Shown here: positions 51,230-63,389 of the stretch, one piece after another
How positions within the stretch are numbered: the first letter of the stretch is position 1
Layout: each line of letters starts with the position of its first letter
Assembly (NCBI GenBank): GCA_039654915.1
Contig: CM077594.1
Location: 11,064,001 to 11,128,000, forward strand
Source: Aquilaria yunnanensis
Taxonomy: Eukaryota > Streptophyta > Magnoliopsida > Malvales > Thymelaeaceae
Reading direction: 5' to 3'
DNA length: 64,000 nucleotides
Program-made: the position numbers and the translations under genes
Notes under the pieces: model-generated
Seen by the model: only the letters and a program-made list of their open reading frames with translations
What the model was told of the DNA's origin: nothing
Database searches by the model: none

Positions 51230-53069
51230 TGTTACGCCCCAAAACTCACCCCAAGAGTTTTGGGGCGATGACACACCGCACACTCGAAGAAATAAAATTC
51301 CCTAAAGCATGCAAGGCTAAAAATATTCCAAATAACCATAACTTATAATCTAAACTTATTACTTCACATTTGATATTGAGTGTCAGAGCAACTATAATTT
51401 AAAATCTTATATATAATATCTCTAACCTAAGAGTGTCAAGTACATATGACTTTAATGTTATCTCAAACATTGAGCTCTTGTAGTCACTCCCAAACTAGCT
51501 AACTTTATATTTCTTGTTATCTACGTGAGTGGGAAAAGAGGAGGTAAGCACGAATGCTTAGTAAGAGGCGAAATGTCCACTATTCCATAAAACATGAAAA
51601 CAATTTATTCAATATGTATAACAGAGAGATCAAGTAGAAAATAATCTGATCGAAAATATTATAAATCTAATATTAATTAGAAAATATAATAAACATATAA
51701 ATATGTTAGAATATTCATTTGTAGGAAAATTCGTACTTATAAAAATATAAAAAAAAGTCACATAAGTGCTAGTAACAAATACAATTTACTTTATCATAAA
51801 ACATGACAAAACAAATGTGAAATTCATACCCAAAATCATTAGCCAAAGCATAGCAGTTTAGAATAGATAACAAAACATAATATTTGTTAACATAGTAAGT
51901 GGGGCAATCACTGTGATTACACTTTAACCGTTGAGGTACGTTATGTCAGAATACCTAGACTTAACTACTGTAGTACGTTATGTCATAATAAATACATTTA
52001 ACCACTGTAATACATTATGTCATAATAACTATACTTAACTGCTGTAATACGTCATAGACCGACTAGGAGTTGCCATAAGTGAAGTGCCAAGAAGGACTAG
52101 ACTTGAATAGTGCACTACGAAACATAACAGAATAGAATACCTTACATGGAGGATCCATAACTACACTTTCCCAGTAGTCAAGCACAGAACCAACACATAC
52201 TAAAATAGAGTGAAAACATAAATATTCATATTCATAAATTTTCATAATCTAGAGGTCCATAAAAATCAGAAAATCATATTGTCATAATAACACAAGTAAA
52301 ATATGCTTGATCCTATAATCATTAAAACACAAATTACATACTTAGAAACATACATAATACATATGTAATTATTTCTAATGTATTTAATGACAAAACTTCA
52401 TAATAAACTTTCAAATAATAAATGTGAAATTAAGAGAAGAAGTGTAAAGTTGAAATTATTCATACTTTAAAACCAAAGCTTCATACAACTATAGTTTAAT
52501 GTAATTCAATTCTTTAAAATCAATAAAGTGAATAGCAAAATAATAATTTAATTTTAGAATGATGGATAGCTACTTACCTCAAGTTGCAACTTTTCAACTC
52601 CCAAAACAATAGTTTAGTCATCTAAAATAATTGTATAAAAGTCTATGTCAAAACCAAACTAATTTAAGAAATAACCCAAAATTATTCTCTGACAATGACC
52701 TAACTGAATATTTATTCTCCTTGATTGAAAAGAACCAAAATGGCGTAAGAATAGAAAACTAAATCATATTTTTTTTCCACAAAGGTGTATATATATACTA
52801 ACAAAGCACTTTCCTATTATATTTATAACTCTATTTTTTTTCTTTTTTTCTTCTTATAACTGAGCCAAATATATTCTGGGCTTCTTTCCTTTGTTTACTT
52901 TTTTTTTTTCAATCTTCAATTACTTCCACATCAGCACCTCCCTTTTTTCTCACTTATTTTGTTTCCACCTATTTACTTGTTCGTCTTGATCTATTTTTCT
53001 TTTTTCTTTTTTAACAAAACTACCAAAGTTATTCACAAACCTACATTAGTGAAAATTTGGGATATTACA
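51230..53069. mobile_element. Solo LTR 2 (1,840 bp) in the kinase 3 relic
   Basis: It starts TGTTACGCCCC and ends GGGATATTACA, flanked by the perfect 5-bp duplication TTTTA (51225-51229 and 53070-53074). No retroviral-type genes are inside. A perfect 13-bp stem with a 7-base loop lies just inside the left end (51235-51247 with 51255-51267). A diverged tandem repeat of about 40 bp (TACGTTATGTCATAATA) runs at about 51925-52055. It sits at the kinase intron position. Confidence 0.9.
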
Positions 53070-54440
53070 TTTTATATCCCCAATCATCAAGTATGTCACT
53101 TTTTCCCCACAAAGAAGGCAAGAGAAATAAAGTTAATACAATGCCTATATTCATGAATTTCATATTTGCACTGTACAACAAATTTGTTTGTGTGTGAGAG
53201 TGCTTGCATTGCATATAATTTACATGGAGTGGTGTAATCGATGGGTCCTTTTATACCACCAGAGCTTATTGTATCATTCTGTAATCAACCCCTCGGAATC
53301 GAAGGAAGGAATCTTGCCAATCCAAAATTGCCTGCATGTGTAGTTATATGTCATTGTCAGGAAGAACTTTACTTGGCTTGAGATTGCGGTGAACTATTGG
53401 TGTAACGCATTGGCTATGTAGATAGTTCAATCCAGAAGCAACATCAGATAGCTACGTTTAGCCTTTGAACAGATTTAAGTTCCTTAATTAGCTTCTTGTT
53501 CTGGTCAACTAAATCAATTTTTTGGTGCACCCATTCCTCTAATTAAAGCTGACAAACATTGCTCATGAGCTCTTTAACATAATCCTTTTGCAAGTCATGC
53601 TAGACTGGTGAGAGCTACATTAGGGTGGGTGAAACTCTAGCAGTTCCATTTAAAAATATCTTTTGGGATTTAATAATGCCAGAAAAATCATTTTGAGACA
53701 AATATAAGATGTTTAAAAACTCCACAAACGCCAAGAATGATTGGATTTCACCAGTAAATCTTTGTATTGTTAGACAGTTCAATATCTGTGTGGCTCTCAA
53801 TGGGCTAAAGGAAGAAGGGATATTTCCTTATAACAAGTTTTCACTTGCATCTAACATTTCAAGACTTCCTCAACCACCATGACTACTGGGAATTTCACCA
53901 GACAGTAAGTCTTGAGAAACATCCGATATACACATTTTAGATCTCCCACTTGTGAAGGAATATTCCCAGTTAAACAGTTTCCAGACAAATCCAGGCCTAG
54001 GGAGAAGGGTGAAACCATAAATAATTTGGGAGGTATTGAATTGGAACACTTAGCTTGTGATCAGAAATGTCAAGCACTGCCAAGCCAGTACATGACCTGG
54101 ACTTGGTGGAATGCTACCCTCATAATCTTTCTCCTTCTGATTAACATCTTTAAATTTTGAGTGAAGAATGAATGTTCCCTGGGAGATGGCTTTCACTGAA
54201 AAACAGTAGCTTTAGCTTCCCAAGGCATCCACTGTAATTTCCACATAGAGAAAGCCACTCCAAGTTAATGAAATTTTCCTATTCCTGTTGGATGTTCTCC
54301 TCCAAAGCCAAAGATGTAAGATGTGTGGTGTGCCCATGGACGCGTTAATTTGTTGAAGAATAAGCTTAATCAAGTCCCGAAGATGTATTTCCACATCCAA
54401 AGTATGGATTGCAATGATCACCGAAGCCAATTATGTTAGG

Positions 54441-55345
54441 GGTTAATGAGAATGAACTACTTGACATATATGTTGGCTCGGGAAACTGCAACTTGTTGCC
54501 CTTGTTAATATGTTAGGGGTTCAAATTAAACACTTTATCTATCTATGGTGTGTATTAATTTGCAACTATTAAATAAGAAGATTCGTAATAAAGGAGATAT
54601 GCTATAAATACAAGGCCAGCTGGGGCTAGAAATCTCCACCAAATACACCTCCATAATAATTCTAGGTTGACTTTGCTTCTAATTTTTGTATCTGAAACAT
54701 TTCCAAAACTGATCCACCAATAATATACCTCCATGATTCGTTTTACTTAATTAATATGTATGGCCACTCGGATCTTTTTACAGTTTCTAAATATGAAAAT
54801 TTTATTGAGGACAAATGGGTCCAGGTCTATCTAAAATGATTCTTTTTGTTACACAGAAGCATATTTACATCTCCAATTAGGGTAAAAGATATCTTATGGT
54901 ATAAGTAAGGAGAAAAATATAAATATTTTTAACCCAAAAAATACCTAAATCAGCATTCAATGTACAGTATTGTATGAGAAAGTGAGAGATGTAGGAGTCA
55001 TTGATATGCATGGAGTTAAGTCACCTAAAGACCCATATGCACTGTAAGAAAAACTCTAGTCTAGGTACCCCATTCCATTCCATTAATTTTCTTTACTCAA
55101 AACTGGAACAACTCAAATTTCCAAACCCACTTGATTGTAGTGTCTGACTTCCCTTCTTGGCGTCAGTATCTTCTTTCCTGAATTGCTAGGAATTCAGTTT
55201 TTCCTTTTAAGCATATATATATACTAATCTATCTCCTCTTGAAACCCCTTCATACACACGAACATACATACAGCTACCCAAGCCATCTTTAAGTTTCCTT
55301 CTCCCCCCTTGCCAGCATAATATCCATACCATACACTGCAGTGCA
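54441..55345 (+). promoter_or_regulatory. Upstream region of the GDSL gene
   Basis: A TATATATATA run at 55213-55222, about 125 bp before the start codon, is a plausible TATA box. Further upstream is AT-rich sequence without a recognisable gene. Confidence 0.4.
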
Positions 55346-57130
55346 ATGGCCGCTCCTAAAGTTAACACTTTCCCACCACATTTCTCCTTCTTCCTAATGT
55401 CTCTACTTGTCCTGATGACCTTTACCGACGTTTCGACGTCCAAAGTCCAGATGGTTCCGGCGATGTTCGTGTTTGGGGACTCACTCCTCGACATCGGAAG
55501 CAACAAGTACCTTCCCGGCTCTAAGGCCAAGGCGGATTTCCCTCCCAGTGGCATCGACTACCCAACGAAGAAGCCCACTGGGAGGTTCAGTAATGGGAAG
55601 AATGCCGCAGACTTGCTTGGTAAGTTGACGCATGATTGCATATTAATGAAAGCTCTGCACATAATCCGATCATTAGAGTTTGCATTCAGCCTGAGCATAG
55701 AAAGACCAAAAAGAAATTACAGGTTTTTTAGTATGAGAATCTTAAAAACAATCAAAAGAAGTGAATTGCAGATCCTGAGTGAAAAAATATAAACAAAAAG
55801 AAATACATCCTGAGTTATTTTGTTTATTAAAACCTTAATTAATCAGGCTTTGGACATATGATGCATGTAAAACTTATTTTGTGAAGATAGAGTTACAGAC
55901 ACTTTGACCAGGTAAAACCATCAAACACTAGATTTACGCTGTCAGACAAAACCATGTTAAGCTGCATCTCATGATTTAAAGTAGTTTAGCAACTAATTAA
56001 TTGGAAAAGCATTTGAAAAGCAGGTTGATCAAGGCACCTGGAGAATATAATATTTCTTGGTCACTTTTGAGCACACGAACAGAAACCACTTCTCCAGGAA
56101 TACTTGTGATTAATTGATAAATTTGTTTTATGTACTGATTATTACTTTCTCAATTTTCTTTATTGAATATTTGGCAGTTGAGAAAATGGGACTGGCCACG
56201 CCACCCCCATTGCTGGGGCTACTGAGGAACAAAAGTGCTTCTTTCCTCGCTGGCGTCAGCTTTGCCTCCGCAGGCGCCGGAATCTTGGACAGTTCCAGCC
56301 AAACCATTGTAAGTAATCTAACTCCACGTGTGTACTTTTGGCTTGCAGTTTTCTTTGAGCTCTACAATTACAACTCTGCTTCTTTCTTGCATTGTTAGGT
56401 AATACCATTAGCAGAGCAAGTGCGAGATTACATTTCGGTTTGCCGAAATCTGGGTAAAGCCATGGGACGCAGACGCCTCAGGAAGCACTTGGCCAGATCG
56501 CTGTTCAACATTGTAGTAGGTAGCAACGATATCTTTGCTTACCTTGTCGAAGCCAAGCTGAGACGTAGTTACGGTCCACAGAAATACACCCATTTGATGC
56601 TCAGCTCACTGTATCAGGGCTTGGGATGATAGGATGTCCTCCGGCACTGAGGCTGAATAATCATACCCAGTGCATTGCGGAAGCCAATTCCTGGGCTCTC
56701 GCGTACAACGTTGAGCTAAAGAGAATGCTGCAACATCTGGAAACGGAGCTCAACGGCTTCCGCTACTCCTACTTCGATTCTTTCGCCGTCATGGAGGACA
56801 TCCTAAAGAATCCTTCTAATTACTGTATAAGTTAATTCAACGGACCCATTTTTTTCTTTTGTTGTGTGTGTCGCTAAAAATGTATATATGATCAAGAAAA
56901 GTGTTGCAGGGTTCAAAGAGGTAAAAGCGGCATGTTGTGGAGGAGGGGAGCTAACTGAACATCCATGTGTGCACAATTCAAAGTATTGCTCAAACAGGAG
57001 GGATTTCATATTCTGGGATCTCTACCATCCGACGGAGACTACTGATCGGATTATGATATATTATAGTTTCCAAGGCTCGCGCAAGTACACAGTGAATGAG
57101 GCAGCTAATTACCACATGATCATTGGTTAA
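55346..57130 (+). pseudogene. GDSL esterase/lipase with an internal exon-junction deletion
   Basis: Secreted serine hydrolase family. Exon 1 (55346-55619) has a signal peptide (about 1-32) and block I FVFGDSLLDIGSN with Ser46. Exon 2 (56178-56308) has FASAGAG (block II). Exon 3 starts at 56399 (VIPLAEQV) and has block III VVGSNDIF. Exon 4 continues at about 56626 (MIGCPPALRLN) to 56824. Exon 5 (from about 56911) has CCGGGE and block V DLYHPTE, ending at 57130. Between MLSSLYQGLG and MIGCPPAL some 20 expected residues (the conserved LxxLGARKFxxxGVGP part) are missing and the frame shifts into TGA at 56627. An exon-intron-exon junction appears to have been deleted. All catalytic blocks remain, but the frame is broken. 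Confidence 0.8.
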
Positions 57131-57181
57131 TAAGTTAGTTGGATATAAGATAAAGTTAACAAGCTAAATAAAAAGAAAATT

Positions 57182-58678
57182 GGTAAAATTCACCTGGGCT
57201 CACTTAACTTATTTTTTTGTCCCAAACGAGTACCCTACCTTAAGGTTGTTCTATTGAAATACCCTATATCATTATGCACGTTTCAATTGGGTCATTTCTA
57301 TTAATTTTAACGTTAAATCGGACGAAAGTTGCTGATATGACATTAATTAATATTAAAATAAATATAAAATAACAAATTTGGTCGGCAAACATTTCCAATG
57401 AATGATTTTAAACCTTCGAAACTTTCTGCATAGCAATATCAAATCCAAAATTTTAAAATTTTTCAATCTAACCACAAAAAAAATAAAAAATTAACCTAAA
57501 TTAACAAACAAATAACTCGAAATAGCAAACAAAAACCAGATCTGGGCAAACTCCATAGTCTTCAAACTCCATTGTTGCTAGACTCCATCATCACTGTAAC
57601 TCCGATAAGGCGGATAACTAACTAGATCCCGCCAGCCCAAATCATCCCTTCGTCATCGGTGACTCACGGCCACAAACCCGATCGGACAACGAGCAGACCC
57701 GATCGAACTCCTTTCTTTCCTCCTCTTCGCGTCGAACCCCCTGCGCCGGCGGCCAGCCTCTTTCTCTCCTTATTTTCGCTTCCAACCAGCAGCTACGTCA
57801 GAGTTGGAGACGGCTAACCACCGCAAAGGTGTCTCCGATTTCCCACCTTGGCCATCAGCTCGAATCCACGGTCGTCCGATTACCCCACTAGCAGTGCCGA
57901 TTGAGCCAAGGAAATCAAACCCAAATGAAGATCAAACCCAGATGAAGAACAAACCCGACTCATCGCTTGTCGCGACCACCAACCTGACTCATCGAGTTTT
58001 GGCCACCAATCATTAGATCTGGAGCGAGTCACACCAACGGCAATCGGAGCTCGAATACGGTGCCACGACATCAGCTAGTTCATTTTAGGAAGGCCAGATT
58101 TGCCATTCCTCCAATCCTGACCGCTTAAATCCCAGTGCCGTCACTGTTGTTTTCCGCAAGGCTGTAGCCGCGACATCTCCTGTCTTCGCCTCCGTGTCTC
58201 TCATTCATCTGTTTTGATCATTGATTAAGGAACTGGAGTTGCTTCGGCTAAGGAGATCACAATCGAGAAGAGGAATCGAACCTCACCTGTCGGATTCAAT
58301 CACTGCTCTTCACCTCTGAGTCTCACCTCCGATTCGATCTCTGCAATTTTTTAGTTTTAATGAGGAAACCAGTTAATTGTTCTGCAATTTGGGTTACTGT
58401 TCTTATTCATTTTATGATAGGAAGGAGAAATTTTAAATATTTGAGTTTATTATTAATTTTTAGCAAGTTTTGAAGGTTTAGAATTATTGATTGTAAAAAT
58501 TTGAAGATGAAATTTATTATTTTGTATTTATTTTAATATTAATTAATGTCACATTAGTAACTTCCGTCCGATTTAATGCAATAATTAATAGAAAGGACCT
58601 AATTGAAGCGAACATAATGAGGTAGGGTACTTGTTTGGGGTAAAAAAATAAGTTAAGGGACCCCTAGTTAATTTTACA
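57182..58678. mobile_element. Long-inverted-repeat (MULE-like) element with GC-rich interior
   Basis: The left arm (GGTAAAATTCACC...CTTAACTTATTTTTTT) and right arm inverted (GTAAAATTAACT...CTTAACTTATTTTTTT) align for over 200 bp. Its termini resemble those of 32040-33744 (shared TTAATATTAAAATAAAT). The interior (57540-58330) is strikingly GC-rich with several CGATC and CGACG words and looks like captured genic DNA, but I recognise no protein. No target duplication could be fixed. Confidence 0.7.
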
Positions 58679-58981
58679 ATATATATAAATATATAAGTTT
58701 ACGGGTTAAACGGCAAAAAAGAACTTTGCTTTTCATATTCTACATAACATGAACATTTTGATATCTTTTCCATATTTCATTAACGTAAGTTAACTAATAG
58801 TAGAAAAAAATTTAACTAATGCCAGGTAAAAAAATAAACTGTAGATCAAAAAAATTAGATTTTCCTCAACAACTTTTCTATCAAAATTTGTTAACTTCAT
58901 TATAAGCTTCCATGCATATGTACATGTATGTATATCTATATGTATATGCATCCATATGTAAGGAAGTCCGAGCCCATTTTG
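58679..58981. other. AT-rich spacer
   Basis: Nothing recognisable except a short alternating ATGTATAT/ATGCATAT purine-pyrimidine stretch (about 58912-58960). Confidence 0.3.
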
Positions 58982-59259
58982 CTTTTAGATATGACTTAAA
59001 TTTATAAATCACCCTCAAACTTTGATGACTCAGACACATAACATCTTCAACTATAACTTAGGGCCACTCAGCCCCTAAACTTTGTAAAGTGAGACATATA
59101 AGCCCCTCAAACCATAGAAACACAAGTTTAACTTATTTTGGAACTGAAACAGAAAGGAGAAAGAACATTGATATAAAATTAGTATTCCACACTTATAAAG
59201 GAAAGGCCTAAAAGATGACTGAGACCTCTCTTCATGGGGTCTTCATGGGGTTGCAGGAA

Positions 59260-60046
59260 TAGAAATGTCAATTTATACCTTTACTCGTGAGTACCCTACC
59301 TTATCTCATTCGATGAGTAAGTTTTTTTGTTTTTCTAATTGGATGGGTTTGGGCCAGATTCGGATAATTTTTGTTTTGGTAACCGTAGGGTACAAAAAGG
59401 GTATGGGTTTAGGGGTTTATTATTCCTGAACCTAGCCCTACTCTAACAACATGTTATATATAGTATTTAAGTATCTAAAATATTACATATATAATATACA
59501 TATCTAATCCTTTTTTTTATAAGTTATACATACCCAATCTCAATGCTATACAAGCCAAGTATATAATATAATTCTAACCTAAAAAACCCTAAAATTCACA
59601 ATCGTATGACCTAATACCCCTATTCCATTAGACTCATTTGTTTTCAGTTATATTGTTTCACCGTTTCTCTATTACATTTCTTGAAGGAAACATATATTAT
59701 TATGTTCAGTTGTTAATAGAGATTGTTATTTTATTTTTCATGTTTTTGAATGCCTAAACTTTTTGTTATTTTCACTTGTTGATCACTTGACGTGCAATTT
59801 GGAATTAAAGGAAATGTTCATAGGTAGCATTTCTTGCTTTCTTTAGTTTCAATTTTCTATTATGTGATCACTTGTGTGGGTATTACGGGTATAATATCCG
59901 ACCTTACTTGCCACAACGCGGGGAGGGTTTGAGTGAAAAAATTCTACCTGTTACGGGTTGTGGAAGGTTTGGATATAGCTTTTGTATTGTGGGTAAGGTT
60001 TAGGAATTACTCTACTATCCTCAAACCCCACCCATTGGCATTCCTA
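59260..60046. mobile_element. Possible non-autonomous hAT-like element
   Basis: The ends TAGAAATGTCAATTT and, inverted, TAGGAATGCCAATGG resemble Ac-type hAT termini. GGGTTTGG and GGGTAAGG-type motifs are subterminal. The flanking bases do not form a clear 8-bp duplication, so this is tentative. Confidence 0.45.
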
Positions 60047-60918
60047 TCCAAGGAACAAGACTACTTCTCCTCATAAAGAAATAGCCAACTATCTACACAG
60101 GTAAGCCCTTTTATCATAATTAAATAATTTCTTTTTATGTTTTCGCTTACAAGTTCTTCTTAAATGACCATGTAAATGAGCAGATGGATATATACAAGAT
60201 TACTGTTTCTCAAATGTTAACTGCAACAATTTTTTCCACTATGATATTTTTCTGTAGGCAAAAATGGGAAAAATAATAAGAGTAGCGTGAGGACTTGGAA
60301 TCTACACTGATCCAAATTCAAGCACAAAATGCCTAAATGTAAGTGCATTCTTTTGTTTTGTTTGCCTGCAATTTATTAAGGATTGAGTAAAATAATGCTA
60401 TTTAATTTTGGGCAGGACAGCCTGGGAGCCCTGACGCTATGATTCTGTTATAACTTGTCAAGCTAGAAGATATAAATCGAAGAATGGAGTGACTATCTTG
60501 AGGCCGCATATTTTGTCCCTGTTTAGCAGCTAACTCTAAGTCATCTTGCGGTGTTGGTTAGTGTTTTGTCCCATATGAACCAATTAACTTTGTTTTTATC
60601 TCAAAGTGGTGCACATGCATGTGTGAAACATTTTCTAATGGGCATCTTTGGTAATTATGCAGTATATGTATGTGTGCAGACCACGAAACAATGAATGAAA
60701 TGACTTGTGGCTATTAGCGTACGTGCAGGCCATGACCGATTTTGTCCCATATTTACAACAGCTGGAAATTGTAGGTTTTTGTTCTAGTCTACTCCAAGTG
60801 ATTTCCCAGAATAAGAGAATTTAAAAACCTTACAAGAGTTTCTTCCACCCTTCTTTTTACAGTTACATGTGTTTTTATTGCAATAAGTAGCTTTTTTGTT
60901 TTTTTGATGCCGCTTGCC

Positions 60919-61785
60919 ATTAAGAGCATTTCCAATAGCTTCCCTATTTTGTAGCTTTTCTTCATTTTAGGGAATATAAAAGTATTTTTCACTCCAACAA
61001 CTTTCCCATTTTATTCTTTAAAATAGGAAATGAGATGAAAAAAAAGATCTCATTCTCCATTTCTCTAAAAACTCCAAAAATTTTTGGGGAATGAAAAATA
61101 ATAATCCTTTTGTCTCTTAAAAATTTTCACATTTACTATTCATAACAATTAATTCATAATTTTCTTTCTTTCAAAATTTCTTATAGAAATATAAAATTTT
61201 TATATAAAAATGGTACTTTAAAGAATCCATTTTATAAATATATATATATTTTTAAAAGAATTATAGTACAAATTAATATAAATATATTTAAGTCAAACTT
61301 TAGTTAAAACAATTAAAATAGTCATTCTTTGTGAAATGGAGGTAGTAAATTTTTACATTTTGCACAATATTTAATTATACATCAATTAATTTATATTTTT
61401 TTTCTTCTGAAATTTCTTATAGAAATATAAATTTTTTTATGAAAATGGTACCTTAAAGACTCTATTTTATAAATAGAATTTTTTAATTTTTATATAATAT
61501 AAATTAATATCAATATATTTAAATCAAATTTTAGTCAAAAAAGTAAAAGAGTCATTCTTTATAAAACGGAAGGAATAATTTTTTACATTTTTAACAATAT
61601 TTAATTATACAATAATTAAACTAGTCATTAATTTAAATTTATTTTAAATTTATAATATTTAATTATTATGTAATAAATATAAAATTCTATGAAATAAAAA
61701 AACTGTTGGAGTTAAAACAAAATAATTATAAAAATTTTACCTTTTACTTCTTTATTTTATAAAAATTTTGGGAAGGTCCTGGAGA
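60919..61785 (+). mobile_element. GAGCATYTCCAATAG MITE, copy A
   Basis: It starts GAGCATTTCCAATAGCTTCC and ends GGAAGGTCCTGGAGATG, an imperfect inverse of the start. Inside is an internal repeat of about 240 bp (TTTCTTATAGAAATATAAA at about 61177 and 61416), each unit ending in a Stowaway-like GTGAAATGGAGG or AAAACGGAAGG motif. It is non-coding and homologous in opposite orientation to 61968-62731. Confidence 0.7.
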
Positions 61786-61967
61786 TGTCGTTGAGAAAGA
61801 CAGAGATTGGAATTCTAATTAGTATGTGCCTGAGGGGTTGTTGACTTGTTCAAGAACCGTGGGCCTCAAAAGCCTCTGTGTAGTCTGTTTCAGTCCCAGA
61901 ATAAGCGAAACTTGCATTTTCATGGTCCAAGGGCCCTATGTGTCCCACTTTGCAAAGTTTAAGCATC

Positions 61968-62731
61968 TCCAATAGCTTCCTTATTTTGTAGAATTTTGTA
62001 TTTATTATATAAAAATCAAATATTATGGATTTAAAGTAAATTTAAATTAATGACTAGTTTAATTATTGTATAATTAAATATTGTTGAAAATGTAAAAAAT
62101 TATTCCTTCTTTTTTACAAAGAATGACTCTTTTACCTTTTTGACTAAAATTTTAAATATATTGGTATAATTTATATTATAAAAAAATTAAAAATTGTATT
62201 TATAAAATAGAGTCTTTAAGGTACCATTTTCATACAAAATTTATATTTCTATAAGAAATTTCAGAATAAAAAAATATGAATTAATTGTTGTGTAATTAAA
62301 TTTTGTGCAAAACGTAAAAATTTACTACCTCCACTTCACAAAAAATGACTATTTTAACTTTTTTAACTAAAATTTGTCTTAAAAATATTCATATTAATTT
62401 GTACTGTAATTTTTTTTTAAAAAAATTATATTTATAAAATATAATCTTTAAGGTATCATTTTTATATAAAAATTTTATATTTCTATAAGAAATTTTGAAA
62501 AAAATAAAATTATAAATTAATTATTATGAATAGTAAATGAGACAACTTTTATGAGATAGAAGGAGTATTAGTTTTCATTCCCTAAAAATTTTTGGAGTTT
62601 CTGTAGAAATGAGGAATAAGATCTTCTCTTTCATATCATTTCCTATTTTAGAGAATAGGATGGAGAAGCTATTGGAGTAAAAAATGGCTTTATATTCCCT
62701 AAAATGAAGAAAAAATACAAAATAGGGAAGC
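61968..62731 (-). mobile_element. GAGCATYTCCAATAG MITE, copy B, inverted
   Basis: Reverse complement of copy A (60919-61785), with 182 bp between them. Its outer end is AGCATCTCCAATAGCTTCC at 61968 and the other end is AGGGAAGCTGGAGCT at about 62716-62731. It splits the right arm of the large inverted-repeat element; the possible 3-bp flanks TAA/TGA are not decisive. Confidence 0.7.
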
Positions 62732-62833
62732 TGGAGCTGAGTGGCCCGAATTTATAGTTTAGTTGCCTATATACTTATGTGTACGATTCATCAAAGTTTG
62801 AGGGCAATTTATGAATTTAAGCCTTAAAAGCCG

Positions 62834-63389
62834 CAGTACCCGAGTCTCTTACTCACTTCCGCCCCCACCCCGCACTTCTTCTCGATTCGCGCAAGGGGAC
62901 GGCTTTAGCCGCTGCTTCTAACTTTCTATCCATCGACGACGCCTGGCACTTCAAATCGCAGGTAACTCAACCATAACCGATTTTTCTTTCTTTTGCTGCT
63001 TTTTTTCTTTTTTCGTTTGGTTTAGGTCACTGATTAGGCTTCGTAGGAGGGAAAATCTTGTTAGAACTCGTACTTACTGTTGACTGCTATGTGGTTGTGG
63101 TTGTGCTTGGTGGTTCCTAACTCTCTTAACATCGTTTATTTTTCTTCGGAATTTGAGTTAAGTACTTTACGGTGGCGCGTGGGGATTGGTGTGGAAACAA
63201 ACGATGACTAATAAATACGTAGAAAGATTGCCCAACTTTTCCGGCTACCATCGGGCTTTTCTATCACAAGTTTCCCAGAGACGGAAGAGAACTCTTCCGA
63301 TTACCACCGGATTTCTCTATCCCAAGTTCCCAAGAGACGGAAAGAGCATGGTATCTGTTCCTTACATCAGTATTGTGGTTGTCCTTCAG
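62834..63389 (+). other. Probable leader and first intron of the F-box gene
   Basis: A pyrimidine and GC-rich stretch (62850-62960) ending AAATCGCAG/GTAACTC looks like an untranslated first exon with donor at 62962. A T-rich tract and GTCCTTCAG at 63381-63389 would be the acceptor. No coding signal is convincing here, although an open frame (63186-63410) overlaps. Confidence 0.4.

Larger units (their letters stand above)
49510..54440 (-). pseudogene. LRR receptor-like kinase 3, decayed and fragmented
   Basis: From 5' to 3' on the minus strand: LRR remnants (54440-53600) such as LDLSGNCLTGNIPSQVGDL and LNILYLSQNDFSGI with internal stops; degraded kinase N-lobe; catalytic region (about 53450-53240) resembling NYLHSQCVTPIVH then LKPS; intron position occupied by solo LTR 2 (51230-53069); exon 2 from about 51175 (GVYSYGVILL, KQPTNAIFQDDLNLHQFAK); a hAT MITE at 49752-50718; then the tail (49740-49510) ECLTSIIRIRIAC, AKRMNMGNVAEQLSLIK. 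It is in the same orientation and architecture as kinases 1 and 2. The many stops and frameshifts exclude function. Confidence 0.88.
58982..62833. mobile_element. Large long-inverted-repeat element with nested insertions
   Basis: The left arm (58982-59170) and right arm inverted share CTTAAATTTATAAATCACCC-like sequence, CCTCAAACTTTGATGA, GGGCCACTCAG and AAACTTTGYAAAGTG. The right arm is interrupted by the MITE at 61968-62731. The interior also contains the hAT-like segment at 59260-60046 and a MITE at 60919-61785. No transposase is present. The right end lies within about 100 bp of the F-box leader. The region 60080-60560 may hold captured exons but I cannot identify them. Confidence 0.65.
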
